Assembly (NCBI RefSeq): GCF_003031405.1
Contig: NZ_CP020469.1
Location: 744,001-808,000 of the forward strand
DNA length: 64,000 nucleotides
Direction: 5' to 3'
From: Halomonas sp. 'Soap Lake #6'
GTDB taxonomy: Bacteria; Pseudomonadota; Gammaproteobacteria; Pseudomonadales; Halomonadaceae
The stretch's first letter is position 1. Each line of letters begins with the position of its first letter. The position numbers and the translations under genes were made by a program. The notes under the pieces are model-generated. The model saw only the letters and a list, made by a program, of their open reading frames with translations, did no database searches and was not told the DNA's origin. Positions 53,241 to 60,777 of the stretch are shown here, piece after piece.

Positions 53241-54265
53241 GGGCCACCCACTTTCATGCGTGGGTCGATAACGCCGTAAAGCGCATCGGCGGTTATATTA
53301 CCGACACTAACAAACAGTGCAGTAAATAGCGCAATGCCCAGCAGCAGTGGAATATCGCTGCGCAGGCCCGCTGCTACTGTGGCTTGCCCTAAACCGGGGT
53401 AGGCAAATACCTGCTCGATTAATATCGAGCCGCCAAACAGTTCGCCCAGCGAGGCAAATGCCAGCGTAATCGCAGGCAGGCTGGCATGCCGAAGGCCGTG
53501 GCGCCACGCTACGTCCATACGGCTGGCACCCTGTGCAAAGGCGTGGGTAGCTACGTCAGAACGCATTAATTCAAGCATGCGCGTGCGGGTGTGCAGGGTG
53601 ATATTGGCGATGCCCAGGAGGGCAAGCGTGGTCACTGGCAGCACTAGGTGATGAAGGCGGGTGGCAAATGTGACCTCCTGGCTCAGGGTGCCGGTAGGGC
53701 CAGCGCAGCAGGTGGGGGTCCACCCAAGCGTGACTGAAAACACCAGCACGGCGAGTATTGCCAGCCAGAAAGCAGGCGTTGAAGCCGTGATGTAGGCATA
53801 AGTGCTGATAATTTTATCCAGCGCTGAGCCTTCTTTGGCACCCGCCACTACGCCAAGGCCAAATCCTAACAGCGCTGACAGTAGCCACGCGCCACCTAAT
53901 AGCGCAATTGAGCGTTGGAAGCGCTGGCCAATCACCTCGCTAACCGGCTGGTTATAGACATGGCTCCAACCTAAATCTCCGCTTACTAACTGACGCAGCC
54001 AGTGGCCAAACTGAACGATAGGTGGCTCATCAAAGCCCCAGCGTTGGGCAATCAGGGCGCGTTGCTCCGGGCTTACTTGGGCCATCTGCGGGCCCAAATA
54101 GGCATCAATCGGATCAATAGGCGAAGCCATCATTAGCCCAAACGACACGAGTGCCACGCACAGCAGCACTAGCATCAGGCGTAGTAGGTGCTTTGCTATA
54201 GGTAGTAGGTGCTTTGGTAGTAGGCGAGGCCTAGCTATAAGCAGCGGTATCAGTCGCACGTCCAT
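53237..54265 (-). CDS. nikB: nickel ABC transporter permease NikB
   Basis: DppB/NikB-type permease of 342 residues from ATG 54265; a GTG at 54271 would add two. Helix 1 (LMLVLLCVALVSFGLMM) is followed by DPIDAYLGPQMAQVSPEQRALIAQRWG, the family's periplasmic signature, then LGWSHVYNQPVSEVI. The EAA loop is at HAFAQGASRMDVAWRHGLRHASLP near 255. Before helix 1 the repeated KHLL words (PKHLLPIAKHLLRLM) come from a 21-base in-frame duplication at 54181-54215, which looks recent. It overlaps nikA by 16 bases. Confidence 0.9.
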   Translation of the reverse strand: MDVRLIPLLIARPRLLPKHLLPIAKHLLRLMLVLLCVALVSFGLMMASPIDPIDAYLGPQMAQVSPEQRALIAQRWGFDEPPIVQFGHWLRQLVSGDLGWSHVYNQPVSEVIGQRFQRSIALLGGAWLLSALLGFGLGVVAGAKEGSALDKIISTYAYITASTPAFWLAILAVLVFSVTLGWTPTCCAGPTGTLSQEVTFATRLHHLVLPVTTLALLGIANITLHTRTRMLELMRSDVATHAFAQGASRMDVAWRHGLRHASLPAITLAFASLGELFGGSILIEQVFAYPGLGQATVAAGLRSDIPLLLGIALFTALFVSVGNITADALYGVIDPRMKVGGP

Positions 54266-55839
54266 TGCCACTCAAGCAGATTGGCCGTAATTGGCCAGCC
54301 GTGGCCATGAGGCGCCACGCCCAGCTCACCCACATCTAAGCAGGTGTTGGCAAAATAGACGTGCTCAAGATTAACCAGCCAAGCCCAGCTGCTATCTCCG
54401 CGCACACCGTAGCCGGTGGTGCCATCCCACTGAGCGGCTCGCCAGTATTGATTGGCTTGCTCGATACTCTCTGCTGCCTGGGCGGCGTCTAGATTGGCGT
54501 CTACGTTGGGGTTGGCGTAAAAACCACTGTTATAGAAGCCATTACCAGCATGCTGGCTGTGAAAAAGGTAGTAAATCTCTTGGGGACTATGGCTTCCGAA
54601 GCCGAACAGGATGGCATCTTGGTGCAGCGCTTCACGCTGGATTTCATCCCAATGGCGGCCCGTGGGTTGCATCTCAATACCCAGTGGGCGGACCATCTCG
54701 GCACTTACTTCTGCGAGCAGTTGGCGGGTGGTATCGCTAGAGGGGTAGGTGAGACGAAAGCGCGCGGGCAAGCCATCTTTATAGCGTAAGCCGTCGTTAC
54801 GCAACTCCCAGCCTGCGTTGTCGAGGAGTTCTTCTGCCTGAGCCAGGTTGGGTGCTGCTACTGTCTCCCCGTCATCGCTCCAGGGCAGACCGTCAGCCGG
54901 GCCAAAGGCCGGGCGACCAAAGCCATGCAGAGCCACCTCTGCTAGCATATCGCGGTCAACGGCAAGGTTAATCGCCTGGCGGATAGCGATGTCTGCGGTG
55001 ACGTCATTACCAATTGGTGCGCCTGAATCAGCTTGCTCACCCTCAGCAGGTTGCATGGGGAAAAGAATGCCCCGATTGTCAACGCTCTCCATGATGATCC
55101 GCTGCATTTGCGCTGGGGTATTAGCGGCTAGTGCTGGCGGTACGGCAGCAATATCTACTTGACCTGCATGGGCGGCGCTTAACGTGGCGTCTTCACCGGT
55201 AAATAGAAATACCAGCCGATCAAAGGCGGGCGATGGGCCGTAAAAATAAGGGTTACGCTCAACAATTAGCTGCTCCCCCTCCTGCCACTCGACCAGTTGA
55301 TAGGGGCCAGAGCCCATGGGGTGTCTTCCATAAGCTTCGCTATAGCCGTTTTCGCGCTCGGCATGAGGCACAATGCCTAAGGTGACTAATTGATTAATAA
55401 AGGTAATGCGCGGAGCGTGTAGCCGCAGCGAGACGGTATGCTCATCAAGCGCGGCTGCTTCCTCAAGGGCGCTAAGGTCTGCACGGCCACCGGCTTGAGC
55501 TGCCGCGTTAAAGGTGTAAGCTACGTCATCGGCGGTTAGCGGCGTGCCGTCAGCAAAACGCGCATCGTCGCGTAACGTCAGCCTCCAGGTGAGGCGGTCC
55601 TCAGAGAGCGACCACTCGGTAGCCAGCTCGGGCTGGGGGGAAAGATCGTTGCCACGTGAAAGCAGTGTCGATTGAAATAGTGGATTGCCATACTGGCCCC
55701 AGCCTAGTAGTGGATCGAACCCCTGTTCTGGTTCGCCACCAACGGCAAGCACCAACTGCTCTTTTGCTTGTGCGGCATTGCTGGCCACTAAACAGCTTAG
55801 TGCAAGACCCAGTAAGATAGGCTGAGATGGTTTAGCCAT
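54250..55839 (-). CDS. nikA: nickel-binding periplasmic protein of the Nik transporter
   Basis: Family 5 substrate-binding protein, 529 residues, with a signal peptide of about 25 (GLALSCLVASNAAQA then KEQLVLAVGG). Landmarks are EPEQGFDPLLGWGQYGNPLF at the start of the mature domain, DDARFADGTPLTADDVAYTFN near 95, and HPMGSGPYQL near 170. Histidines that could ligate a nickel chelate are spread through the second half (for example GRHWDEIQREALH and SQHAGNGF), but I cannot assign the site. An AAGGAT site precedes the ATG. The gene is directly behind the NikR operator, which supports nickel over peptides. It is first of nikABCDE. Confidence 0.88.
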   Translation of the reverse strand: MAKPSQPILLGLALSCLVASNAAQAKEQLVLAVGGEPEQGFDPLLGWGQYGNPLFQSTLLSRGNDLSPQPELATEWSLSEDRLTWRLTLRDDARFADGTPLTADDVAYTFNAAAQAGGRADLSALEEAAALDEHTVSLRLHAPRITFINQLVTLGIVPHAERENGYSEAYGRHPMGSGPYQLVEWQEGEQLIVERNPYFYGPSPAFDRLVFLFTGEDATLSAAHAGQVDIAAVPPALAANTPAQMQRIIMESVDNRGILFPMQPAEGEQADSGAPIGNDVTADIAIRQAINLAVDRDMLAEVALHGFGRPAFGPADGLPWSDDGETVAAPNLAQAEELLDNAGWELRNDGLRYKDGLPARFRLTYPSSDTTRQLLAEVSAEMVRPLGIEMQPTGRHWDEIQREALHQDAILFGFGSHSPQEIYYLFHSQHAGNGFYNSGFYANPNVDANLDAAQAAESIEQANQYWRAAQWDGTTGYGVRGDSSWAWLVNLEHVYFANTCLDVGELGVAPHGHGWPITANLLEWQWTCD

Positions 55840-55857
55840 CGCTTTATCCTTATATGT

Positions 55858-55895
55858 CGTTAGTATGATCTTTTTACAATAACATCATACTAACG
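55858..55895. promoter_or_regulatory. NikR operator between nikA and nikR
   Basis: GTATGA (55863-55868), 16 bases, TCATAC (55885-55890): exactly the E. coli NikR consensus. The palindrome extends to CGTTAGTATGA and TCATACTAACG, 11-base arms. It lies 19 bases before the nikA start and 44 bases before nikR, so one site can repress both genes when nickel is ample. Confidence 0.92.
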
Positions 55896-55938
55896 GTGCA
55901 AGCAGCACATGAAAAGCTAATCAACAAAGGGGGTGTAA

Positions 55939-56340
55939 ATGCAGCGTGTAACGGTAACGCTCGATGAGGAGCTGCTAGCAGAGGTCGATGCGTTAATGCG
56001 TGAGCGCGGCTATCAAAACCGCTCAGAGGCAATTCGTGATTTAACCCGCAGTGGCTTAAAGCAGGCGAGAGAAGAGGCGGCACCGGAAGCCCCTTGTATG
56101 GGAGCACTGATCTATGTGTACGACCATGCCGCTCGGGAGCTGTCAAAACGTTTGACTCGGCACTACCACGATCATCACGACTTAACGCTCTCAACCTTAC
56201 ATGTGCATATCGATCACGACAGTTGCCTGGAAGTGGCATTACTAAAAGGGCAGGGCAGCGCATTGAAACAGTTTGCCGATGAGGTAACTTCATCACGCAG
56301 TGTGCGCTATGGTCAGCTAGTGTTAATACCTGAGGAGTAG
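55939..56340 (+). CDS. nikR: nickel-responsive regulator NikR
   Basis: 133-residue repressor. Residues 1-45 form the ribbon-helix-helix DNA-binding part (QRVTVTLDEELLAEVDALMRE and NRSEAIRDLTRSGL). Residues 55-133 form the ACT-like tetramerisation and metal domain. The nickel ligands of E. coli NikR (His76, His87, His89, Cys95) align with His77, His88, His90 and Cys96 in the HYHDHH to LHVHIDHDSC region, so metal binding should be intact. An AGGGGG site precedes the ATG. Divergent from nikABCDE and controlled through the shared operator. Confidence 0.96.
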   Translation: MQRVTVTLDEELLAEVDALMRERGYQNRSEAIRDLTRSGLKQAREEAAPEAPCMGALIYVYDHAARELSKRLTRHYHDHHDLTLSTLHVHIDHDSCLEVALLKGQGSALKQFADEVTSSRSVRYGQLVLIPEE

Positions 56341-56380
56341 TGCGGCGGCCAAATGGTGTTCAACAAGAATAGCGTTCAAC

Positions 56381-56408
56381 AAAAAAGGCGGCCCATGGCC
56401 GCCCTTTT
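56381..56408. terminator. bidirectional terminator between nikR and slyD
   Basis: GGCGGCC and GGCCGCC form a 7-bp stem with the loop CAT, flanked by six A residues on the left and a T-run on the right. It can end both the nikR transcript and the converging slyD transcript. Confidence 0.85.
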
Positions 56409-56443
56409 ACGCGTACGTTCAACAACGAAGAGATTTTAAAATC

Positions 56444-56926
56444 TCAGTGTTCTACGCCGCCTTCGCCGTGCACATGACCGTGCTCAACTTCTTCTTGGCT
56501 TGCTTCACGAACAGTAGCAATCTCAACGTCAAAGTTGAGTTGCTGTCCAGCTAAAGGATGGTTGCCATCCACAACTACCGTGTCGCCTTCAACTTTCTTG
56601 ACGGTGACCATCAGTGGGCCGCCCTGGGTCTGCGCTTGGAACTGCATACCAGGCTCGATGCTTTCAACACCTTGGAAGGCATCGCGGGGTACTTCTTGCA
56701 TCAGCTGCTCTTGAACTTCGCCATAGCCTTCAGCAGGGGAGACAGAAACGTTCAGTTTGTCGCCAGCAGCACGACCTTCGAGCTCTTTTTCCAGACCTGG
56801 AATAATATTGCCAGCGCCATGGAGATACGTTAGCGGCTCGCGGCCTTCGGAACTGTCAAGCACCTCACCCGCATCGTTGGTTAGGGTATAGTGGAACGCG
56901 ACAACCGAGTTTTGCGCAATTTGCAT
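56444..56926 (-). CDS. slyD: SlyD-like FKBP peptidyl-prolyl isomerase
   Basis: 160-residue cytoplasmic isomerase/chaperone. The FKBP fold with an inserted IF domain is evident: VVAFHYTLTNDAGEVLDSS at the start, PLTYLHGAGNIIPGLEKELEG near 30-55, AEGYGEVQEQLMQEVPRDAF in the IF region, and DGNHPLAGQQLNFDVEI near 120. The C-terminal tail HGHVHGEGGVEH is His-containing but much shorter than the Cys/His-rich nickel tail of E. coli SlyD (196 residues). FkpB-type enzymes are the alternative; the tail and the nik neighbours favour SlyD. Confidence 0.88.
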   Translation of the reverse strand: MQIAQNSVVAFHYTLTNDAGEVLDSSEGREPLTYLHGAGNIIPGLEKELEGRAAGDKLNVSVSPAEGYGEVQEQLMQEVPRDAFQGVESIEPGMQFQAQTQGGPLMVTVKKVEGDTVVVDGNHPLAGQQLNFDVEIATVREASQEEVEHGHVHGEGGVEH

Positions 56927-57107
56927 TGAATAACCTTATCGGTGAGTGCATGTCCCAATATGGTAACGCGTGTAAGCCAGCTTGTCAGGGGGGGAGCTAG
57001 GGTTTTTCCTGCTACTCGCCTTTGGCGGTATTGCGCCAGTCAGTGTGCAGGGATACCCTACACCAACAACTTTACCCTCTTGCACACAACCTTTTGTGGA
57101 GTTTTCT

Positions 57108-57389
57108 ATGACGGTCTTCTTACTTTGGATTATCGCTTTTGTCCTGATTGGCTATTTGGCCAATAAACGTTGGGAAAGCGGTGTAAGCCAAGGGCTTGAT
57201 AAAATGCTGCCGGATGTTTTAAAAACCCATGGCGAGAACCGCTATGTTTGGATTGGCGCACTGGCCATCTTGGGTGCGACGACGCTGGTGCGCCCGGTGG
57301 ACATCCTGCTAGTGGTGATCTTGCTGGCAATTATTGGTCTTATTGTTATGAAACTGGCGAACTGGGCGAGCAATAAGGTTACGCATTAA
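57108..57389 (+). CDS. small membrane protein of unknown function
   Basis: 93 residues from ATG 57108, preceded by a GGAG site at a 6-base distance. Hydrophobic segments lie at about 2-17 (VFLLWIIAFVLIGYLA), 47-62 (VWIGALAILGATTLV) and 65-83 (VDILLVVILLAIIGLIVM), with a polar stretch carrying KRWESGVSQGLDKMLPDVLK between the first two. The open frame runs upstream to 56982, but nothing there has a ribosome site. I do not recognise the family. Monocistronic, followed by a strong terminator. Confidence 0.72.
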   Translation: MTVFLLWIIAFVLIGYLANKRWESGVSQGLDKMLPDVLKTHGENRYVWIGALAILGATTLVRPVDILLVVILLAIIGLIVMKLANWASNKVTH

Positions 57390-57423
57390 CGACCGTACGA
57401 GATATACGTAAAAAATATATGTG

Positions 57424-57462
57424 AAAAAGCGCCCGGCCAGCCTAACTGATCGGGCGCTTTTT
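57424..57462. terminator. strong bidirectional terminator
   Basis: AAAAAGCGCCCG and CGGGCGCTTTTT are perfect 12-base arms around a 15-base loop. It serves the small membrane-protein gene on the plus strand and the SlyB-like lipoprotein gene on the minus strand. Confidence 0.92.
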
Positions 57463-57516
57463 CGTTTCAAGCCAAGCACTTGTGGGCTTGGCTGGTCAGC
57501 ATATAAGGCGCGACGC

Positions 57517-57987
57517 TTAGTAAGGCGCGACGCTCATGCTGGCACCGCTGCCGATGAGGCGAACCCGCTGGCCTGCCTGGAACTGGCGGTCGGCACGCTG
57601 AACAACGACAATATCAGTACCGTCGTCGCGGCGAATTTCCATTTCCAGTGCGTTAACGCGGTTGGCTGCATCTTCAGCTGCCGTGCCTGCAACAGCACCA
57701 CCTAGGGCGCCTGCCACCGTTGCTAACTGACGACCCGAGCCGCCACCGACTTGGCTACCCAGAAGACCACCGATAACCGCGCCACCACCACTGCCTATCA
57801 GGCCTCCAGCACGGCTTTCCGCCTGAATTTGAACCTGACGAACCGCCACAATAGTACCGTATGTGACGCTTTGTCCCGTTTGCGCTTGGCTGCCGCGATA
57901 GACATCACCAGAGTAGCCAGCCGTGTTGGCACAGCCTGCCAGTGTGAGAATGCTCAGAGCGGCAACAGGTAGAAGAAGACGTTTCAT
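57517..57987 (-). CDS. slyB: SlyB/Pcp-family outer-membrane lipoprotein
   Basis: 156-residue lipoprotein from ATG 57987 with a GGAGG site 5 bases upstream. The signal peptide ends in the lipobox LAGC (Cys about 19) followed by Ala-Asn. The middle is a glycine-zipper double helix (about 60-110: GGLIGSGGGAVIGGLLGSQVGGG and TVAGALGGAVAGTAAED), followed by a small beta domain ending GQRVRLIGSGASMSVAPY. This is the SlyB architecture; SlyB guards outer-membrane stability in enterobacteria. Single gene. Confidence 0.9.
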   Translation of the reverse strand: MKRLLLPVAALSILTLAGCANTAGYSGDVYRGSQAQTGQSVTYGTIVAVRQVQIQAESRAGGLIGSGGGAVIGGLLGSQVGGGSGRQLATVAGALGGAVAGTAAEDAANRVNALEMEIRRDDGTDIVVVQRADRQFQAGQRVRLIGSGASMSVAPY

Positions 57988-58222
57988 TAAAACCTCCAAG
58001 GTGTGTCTATTAATATAACTGCTACATAACTGCCATCCCTACACAGGACAAGAGATCGATAGCAGTTATAGAACAGTGTTCGCTAAAGATAATCGATGTT
58101 AAAGGCTTTGACCAGCTATCGCTTGAAAAGATCAAAACTAATGAGGAGAACGCAGCCAAAAAATAGCATAGCTATTAGTCTACCAGTGTATTAGGAAAAT
58201 AATGTGCAAATATATTTAGCTC
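57988..58222. other. slyB upstream region and aceA downstream region
   Basis: AT-rich, no gene seen. The part next to slyB (57990-58080) should carry its promoter; a repeated ATAACTGC-type word and its complement GCAGTTAT occur near 58015-58065, which could form a stem or operator. Nothing else is recognised. Confidence 0.4.
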
Positions 58223-58255
58223 AAAAAAAACCAAGAGGCCTAAGCCCCTTGGTTT
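58223..58255 (-). terminator. aceA terminator
   Basis: On the minus strand AAACCAAG and CTTGGTTT form the outer stem, with further GG/CC pairing inside, followed by eight T residues. It lies 42 bases beyond the aceA stop. Confidence 0.88.
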
Positions 58256-58296
58256 GGTATGTGCTGCATGGTTAATCAGGTAGGTGCAAAGTCTTA

Positions 58297-59895
58297 TTAA
58301 CCAAACTGATTCATCGTATTGTCTTTACCACCGGCTTTTAGTGCGGCATCGCCGTGGAAGAACTCTTTATGGTCGTCACCAATATTAGAGCCTGCCATGT
58401 CTTGGTGCTTAACCGTCGCAATACCCTGGCGGATTTCTTCGCGCTGAACACCTTTCACGTAGGCCAGCATACCCTCATCACCGAAGTAGCCCTTGGCTAA
58501 GTTGTCGGTAGAAAGTGCTGCAGTGTGGTAGGTCGGCAGCGTAATCAGGTGGTGGAAGATACCTGCTTCACGGGCGCCATCGCGTTGGAAGTTGCGTGTC
58601 CACTCATCAGCCAGTTGGCCAAGTTCAGTGTTATCGTACTCAACGCTCATCAACTTATCACGCTGGTAAGCGGAAACATCTTTGCCTTCTTTCTCCCAAG
58701 CATCGAACACTTGCTGACGGAAGTTCAGCGTCCAGTTGAAGGATGGTGAGTTGTTGTAAACCAGTTTGGCATCCGGGCACACTTCGCGGATACGGTTAAC
58801 CATGCTGGCAATTTGGCCAACGTGGGGTTTTTCGGTTTCGATCCACAGCAGGTCGGCACCATTTTGCAGGCTGGTGATGCAGTCTAGGATAACGCGGTCT
58901 TCACCAGTGCCTGGTTTGAACTGGTAGAGACCTGATGCCAAGCGCTTCGGTTTAACCAACTTGCCGTTCTGTTTGATGACCACATCACCGTTGTTGATGT
59001 CGGCAGCATTCTCGATGACATCGCCATCCAGGAAGCTGTTGTATTGGTCGCCCAGGTCTCCTGGCTCATTGGTAACGGCGATTTTCTGCGTCAGGCCTGC
59101 GCCTAGCGAGTCAGTACGTGCCACAATCACACCATCTTCGACGCCCAGCTCTAGGAAGGCGTAACGCACGGCGTTAATTTTTGCCAAGAAGTCTTCATGG
59201 GGCACGGTAACCTTGCCGTCCTGGTGACCACACTGTTTCTCGTCAGATACCTGATTTTCCAACTGGATACAGCAAGCACCCGCCTGGATAAACTTCTTGG
59301 CCAGTAAGTAGGTCGCTTCGGCGTTACCAAAACCAGCGTCGATATCGGCAATAATCGGCACGATATGCGTTTCGTGATTATCGATTTTGCTGATCAGCTC
59401 TTGCTCTTTAGCACTGTCGCCCGCTTCTTTGGCATCGTCCAGAGCACGGAAGAGGTGGTTAAGCTCCCATGCGTCCGCCTGCTTCAAGAAGGTGTAAAGC
59501 TCCTCAATCAGGTTGGCGACGGAGGTTTTTTCATGCATGGATTGATCGGGTAGTGGGCCGAACTCAGAGCGCAGAGCGGCGACCATCCAACCAGAAAGGT
59601 AGAGGTAGCTACGCTTGGTAGTGCCAAAGTGCTTTTTAATAGAGATCAGCTTTTGCTGGCCGATAAAACCGTGCCAGCAACCCAGTGACTGGGTGTACTT
59701 AGATGTATCAGCATCGTAGGCCGCCATGTCTTCGCGCATAATTTTAGCGGTGTAGCGGGCAATATCTAAGCCAGTATGGAAGCGGTTTTGGGCACGCATG
59801 CGAGCGGCGTATTCTGGCTTGATCGCTTCCCATTTTCCGCCTTGTGCTTCGCGTAGTTGGGCGATGGCTTTAATATCGTCGAGAAGTCCTGACAT
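58297..59895 (-). CDS. aceA: isocitrate lyase
   Basis: Cleaves isocitrate to glyoxylate and succinate, first step of the glyoxylate bypass. From ATG 59895 (AGGAGG site 9 bases upstream) it is 532 residues, the longer Pseudomonas-type enzyme rather than the 434-residue E. coli type. The catalytic loop is SDEKQCGHQDGKV near residue 217 with the nucleophilic Cys, the metal site is in PIIADIDAGFGNAEAT near 180, and the C-terminal NSPSFNW substrate motif lies near 395. An open frame extends to 59961, but homology starts at MSGLLDDIKAIAQLREAQGG. Methylisocitrate lyase is much shorter and excluded. Confidence 0.96.
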   Translation of the reverse strand: MSGLLDDIKAIAQLREAQGGKWEAIKPEYAARMRAQNRFHTGLDIARYTAKIMREDMAAYDADTSKYTQSLGCWHGFIGQQKLISIKKHFGTTKRSYLYLSGWMVAALRSEFGPLPDQSMHEKTSVANLIEELYTFLKQADAWELNHLFRALDDAKEAGDSAKEQELISKIDNHETHIVPIIADIDAGFGNAEATYLLAKKFIQAGACCIQLENQVSDEKQCGHQDGKVTVPHEDFLAKINAVRYAFLELGVEDGVIVARTDSLGAGLTQKIAVTNEPGDLGDQYNSFLDGDVIENAADINNGDVVIKQNGKLVKPKRLASGLYQFKPGTGEDRVILDCITSLQNGADLLWIETEKPHVGQIASMVNRIREVCPDAKLVYNNSPSFNWTLNFRQQVFDAWEKEGKDVSAYQRDKLMSVEYDNTELGQLADEWTRNFQRDGAREAGIFHHLITLPTYHTAALSTDNLAKGYFGDEGMLAYVKGVQREEIRQGIATVKHQDMAGSNIGDDHKEFFHGDAALKAGGKDNTMNQFG

Positions 59896-60290
59896 GAGCT
59901 GATACCTCCTGGGTCGTGATAGCGATGCCGCAAGTGAGATTAGAAAACGCTTATGCTGCACTTGCGAAGTTGGTTCAGAATTACTTATTTAAGTTGCTGT
60001 GTCGCTTAGATAAACGTCTCTAAGAAAAACGTCTCTAAGAGGAACGTCGCACTCGTTAGAAATGCTGGTAAAGCTAGTTGAGTGCGCCGTACTGCAATGC
60101 AATAACTATCAACTAGTAAGAGGGATCCAACAATTGACACTTGGGGGCAGGAGGGGTTGTAACCCGACTACAGCGCCTTAGCATAACGCCGTGTTTGTGT
60201 AGTCGTTTTTCGTCACATACCGATGAATAGGCAAAAATGCTATCCATGGCAAGTAAAACAGCGCAGGTAAAAAGAAGGTAAAAAGCAGAT
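59896..60290. other. aceA upstream region with a 15-bp tandem repeat
   Basis: About 400 bases without a supported gene. It holds the tandem 15-mers described at 60012-60048 and presumably the aceA promoter, which I cannot place with confidence. The segment 60240-60290 is A-rich with repeated GGTAAAAAG words. A 63-codon minus-strand frame at 60113-60304 runs through the downstream terminator and is not called. Confidence 0.5.
60012..60048. repeat. 15-bp tandem repeat, two full copies and a partial third
   Basis: AAACGTCTCTAAGAA (60012-60026) is followed directly by AAACGTCTCTAAGAG (60027-60041) and a degenerate GAACGTC. The copies lie 117-146 bases upstream of the aceA start codon, a position compatible with upstream activator or repressor sites. 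Confidence 0.7.
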
Positions 60291-60317
60291 AAAAAAAGCG
60301 CCACTCAGCGGTGGCGC
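60291..60317 (-). terminator. terminator of the hflD-purB-roxA-GNAT unit
   Basis: On the minus strand GCGCCAC and GTGGCGC form a 7-bp stem around CGCTGA and are followed by seven T residues. It lies 36 bases past the GNAT stop. Confidence 0.9.
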
Positions 60318-60352
60318 AACAGTAAACAAAGCAGGGAAGAAAAAAGCGCTGC

Positions 60353-60772
60353 TTATAGCGCTAGTAGCATGTTGCGGTGGGGAATGCCTGCATCCATAAA
60401 CACATCGCCATGGGCCACAAAGCCCAGGCGCTCATAAAAAGCTAGTGCATGTAGCTGTGCGCTCAACTCGGCGTTGGCATGGCCAGCTTCACGGGCTGCC
60501 TGGATCGCTGCCTCCATTAGCTGATAACCGATACCCGAGCCGCGGGCACTAGAGAGCACCGCAACGCGCCCAATATGACCATCAGGTAGAAGGCGAGCAG
60601 TACCTACTGGCTGACCATTGAGTGTGGCTAGAAAGTGCTGGCACTCAGGGTCTCGGCCATCCCACTCTTCGTCTTGGGGAACGTGCTGCTCCTCTATAAA
60701 TACGCGGCAGCGAATAGCCGATGCTGCCTCACCTAAGGTGTGCCAATCACCGCTGAGAATTTCTGCAGCCAC
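60353..60772 (-). CDS. GNAT-family N-acetyltransferase
   Basis: 139-residue single-domain acetyltransferase. Acetyl-CoA-binding motif A is GRVAVLSSARGSGIGYQLMEAAIQAA near residues 68-93 (R/Q-x-x-G-x-G/A type as RGSGIG). Motif B-like FYERLGFVAHGDVFMDAGIPHRNML lies at the end. The IRCRVFIEEQHVPQDEEWDGRDPE start places it near the ElaA/YjcF group. The gene begins 5 bases after roxA, so it is co-transcribed with it. Substrate unknown. Confidence 0.88.
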   Translation of the reverse strand: MAAEILSGDWHTLGEAASAIRCRVFIEEQHVPQDEEWDGRDPECQHFLATLNGQPVGTARLLPDGHIGRVAVLSSARGSGIGYQLMEAAIQAAREAGHANAELSAQLHALAFYERLGFVAHGDVFMDAGIPHRNMLLAL

Positions 60773-60777
60773 GTTGA

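Noticed and set aside
56982-57107. N-terminal extension of the 93-residue membrane protein
   Set aside because: The upstream part has no ribosome site and is low in protein-like character; the ATG at 57108 has a well-spaced GGAG.
60113-60304. 63-codon minus-strand open frame upstream of aceA
   Set aside because: It begins within the terminator of the GNAT unit and has no ribosome site.
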